Source: Roseburia_C amylophila (GTDB taxonomy: Bacteria; Bacillota; Clostridia; Lachnospirales; Lachnospiraceae). Taken from it: 64,000 nucleotides of DNA. The notes under the pieces were generated by a model. It had not been told where the DNA came from, searched no databases, and worked only from the letters and a program-made list of their open reading frames with translations. Both the position numbers and the translations under genes were made by a program. The stretch is from the NCBI RefSeq assembly GCF_025567465.1, contig NZ_JAOQKI010000003.1, positions 1 through 64,000 of the forward strand, in the 5' to 3' direction. Within the stretch, counting starts at the first letter, position 1. The number at the start of each line of letters is the position of its first letter. Below, piece by piece: positions 63,622-64,000 of the stretch.

Positions 63622-64000
63622 TTAATGCAGCTTTTTCTTAAGACGGATATCGTCTCCAAAAAGCTTAATCATCGTATAGCTGCTGAAGATGCGGGAGCAG
63701 ATACGCTCGGAATATACATCAGCAAGCTGGTCGATACTTAAATTCGTAGAAATCAATGTTGATTTCTGACGCAGCATACGTTCGTTCAGACACAGGAAAA
63801 GCCGGGATGCCGTAAAGGAGTTAGCAAGTTCGGTTCCAAGGTCATCAATGATTAAAAGATCACAGTCGAAGATATTCTGTCCGGCAGCAGAAGCTGCAGC
63901 GTCCTTCTGGAAAGTGTCCTTTTCAAATATATCAAATAATTGGAAGGCTGTAAAATAAATAACGGAATGTCCTTTATCTAAAAGCTCTTTGGCAACGCAG
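63622..64000 (-). CDS. DnaC/DnaI-type ATP-binding protein, 5' part outside the window
   Basis: The last 126 codons of a minus-strand gene are present. Walker B is DLLIIDDLGTE and sensor-1 LISTNLS, followed by SERICSRIFSSYTMIKLFGDDIR, the typical C terminus of helicase-loader ATPases of the DnaC/DnaI/IstB group. Walker A would lie beyond the window edge. The lack of a transposase favours a primosomal helper over IstB. It ends 71 bp before the prs start. Confidence 0.85.
   Translation of the reverse strand, partial: CVAKELLDKGHSVIYFTAFQLFDIFEKDTFQKDAAASAAGQNIFDCDLLIIDDLGTELANSFTASRLFLCLNERMLRQKSTLISTNLSIDQLADVYSERICSRIFSSYTMIKLFGDDIRLKKKLH

Noticed and set aside
63622..64000. IstB transposition helper
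   Set aside because: The sequence could fit DnaC or IstB, but there is no IS21 transposase or terminal repeat nearby and prs is the neighbour; only the partial call was made.

Overview
The window is a chromosomal segment of a low-GC, Gram-positive, spore-forming anaerobe, most likely a gut Lachnospiraceae (Clostridium cluster XIVa). Support comes from strong AGGAGG ribosome binding sites, a FabK-type fatty acid operon, SpoVT, class B sortase with a PKTG-type substrate, a two-gene SufC-SufB iron-sulfur locus, an HPr-like protein next to a lysine/alanine-rich DUF6465-like protein, and a long-form PRPP synthetase. No rRNA, tRNA, prophage, CRISPR array or transposase was found.

Layout. 0.1-4.7 kb: PucR-type regulator, then a polar amino acid ABC importer and a cytidylate-kinase-like protein. 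4.9-8.5 kb: hybrid sensor kinase and a CobW-type GTPase. 8.6-14.4 kb: class III aminotransferase, a second cytidylate-kinase-like protein, APC permease, iron-dependent alcohol dehydrogenase and an XRE-cupin regulator; together these look like amine or amino acid uptake and fermentation. 14.4-15.3 kb: a 530-bp foldback element, then a leader with riboswitch architecture in front of mgtE. 16.7-26.8 kb: HAD phosphatase, then an AT-rich sugar locus (AraC regulator, solute-binding protein, two permeases, GH94 phosphorylase, six-hairpin glycosidase-like protein). 26.8-31.2 kb: decayed and accessory genes (EamA remnant, two YcxB proteins, MATE exporter, MATE remnant, AAA/DUF4143 ATPase bracketed by a repeated hairpin).

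31.3-37.3 kb: cell envelope and sporulation block (spoVT with a hairpin over its ribosome binding site, class A PBP, membrane protein, sortase B, LRR cell-wall protein). 37.5-45.4 kb: the type II fatty acid synthesis operon acpP-fabK-fabD-fabG-fabF-fabZ-accDA-fabH-marR behind one strong promoter that carries a 49-bp palindromic operator; accB and accC are missing from it. 45.6-51.5 kb: gdhA, lepB, a CDF metal transporter and, on the minus strand, an LTA-synthase-like sulfatase. 51.7-58.6 kb: sufC-sufB, EamA transporter, GH31 alpha-glucosidase, patatin, small unknown. 58.8-64 kb: 844-aa extracytoplasmic unknown, HPr-like protein, DUF6465-like protein, and on the minus strand prs and the end of a DnaC/DnaI-type ATPase.

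The most interesting signals are non-coding: (1) a four-way-junction leader whose closing stem shares a strand with a terminator in front of mgtE; (2) the 530-bp foldback; (3) a dispersed repeat family with five copies or fragments, each directly beside a terminator and all in the same orientation; (4) the hairpin repeated on both sides of the DUF4143 ATPase gene; (5) the hairpin occluding the spoVT ribosome binding site.
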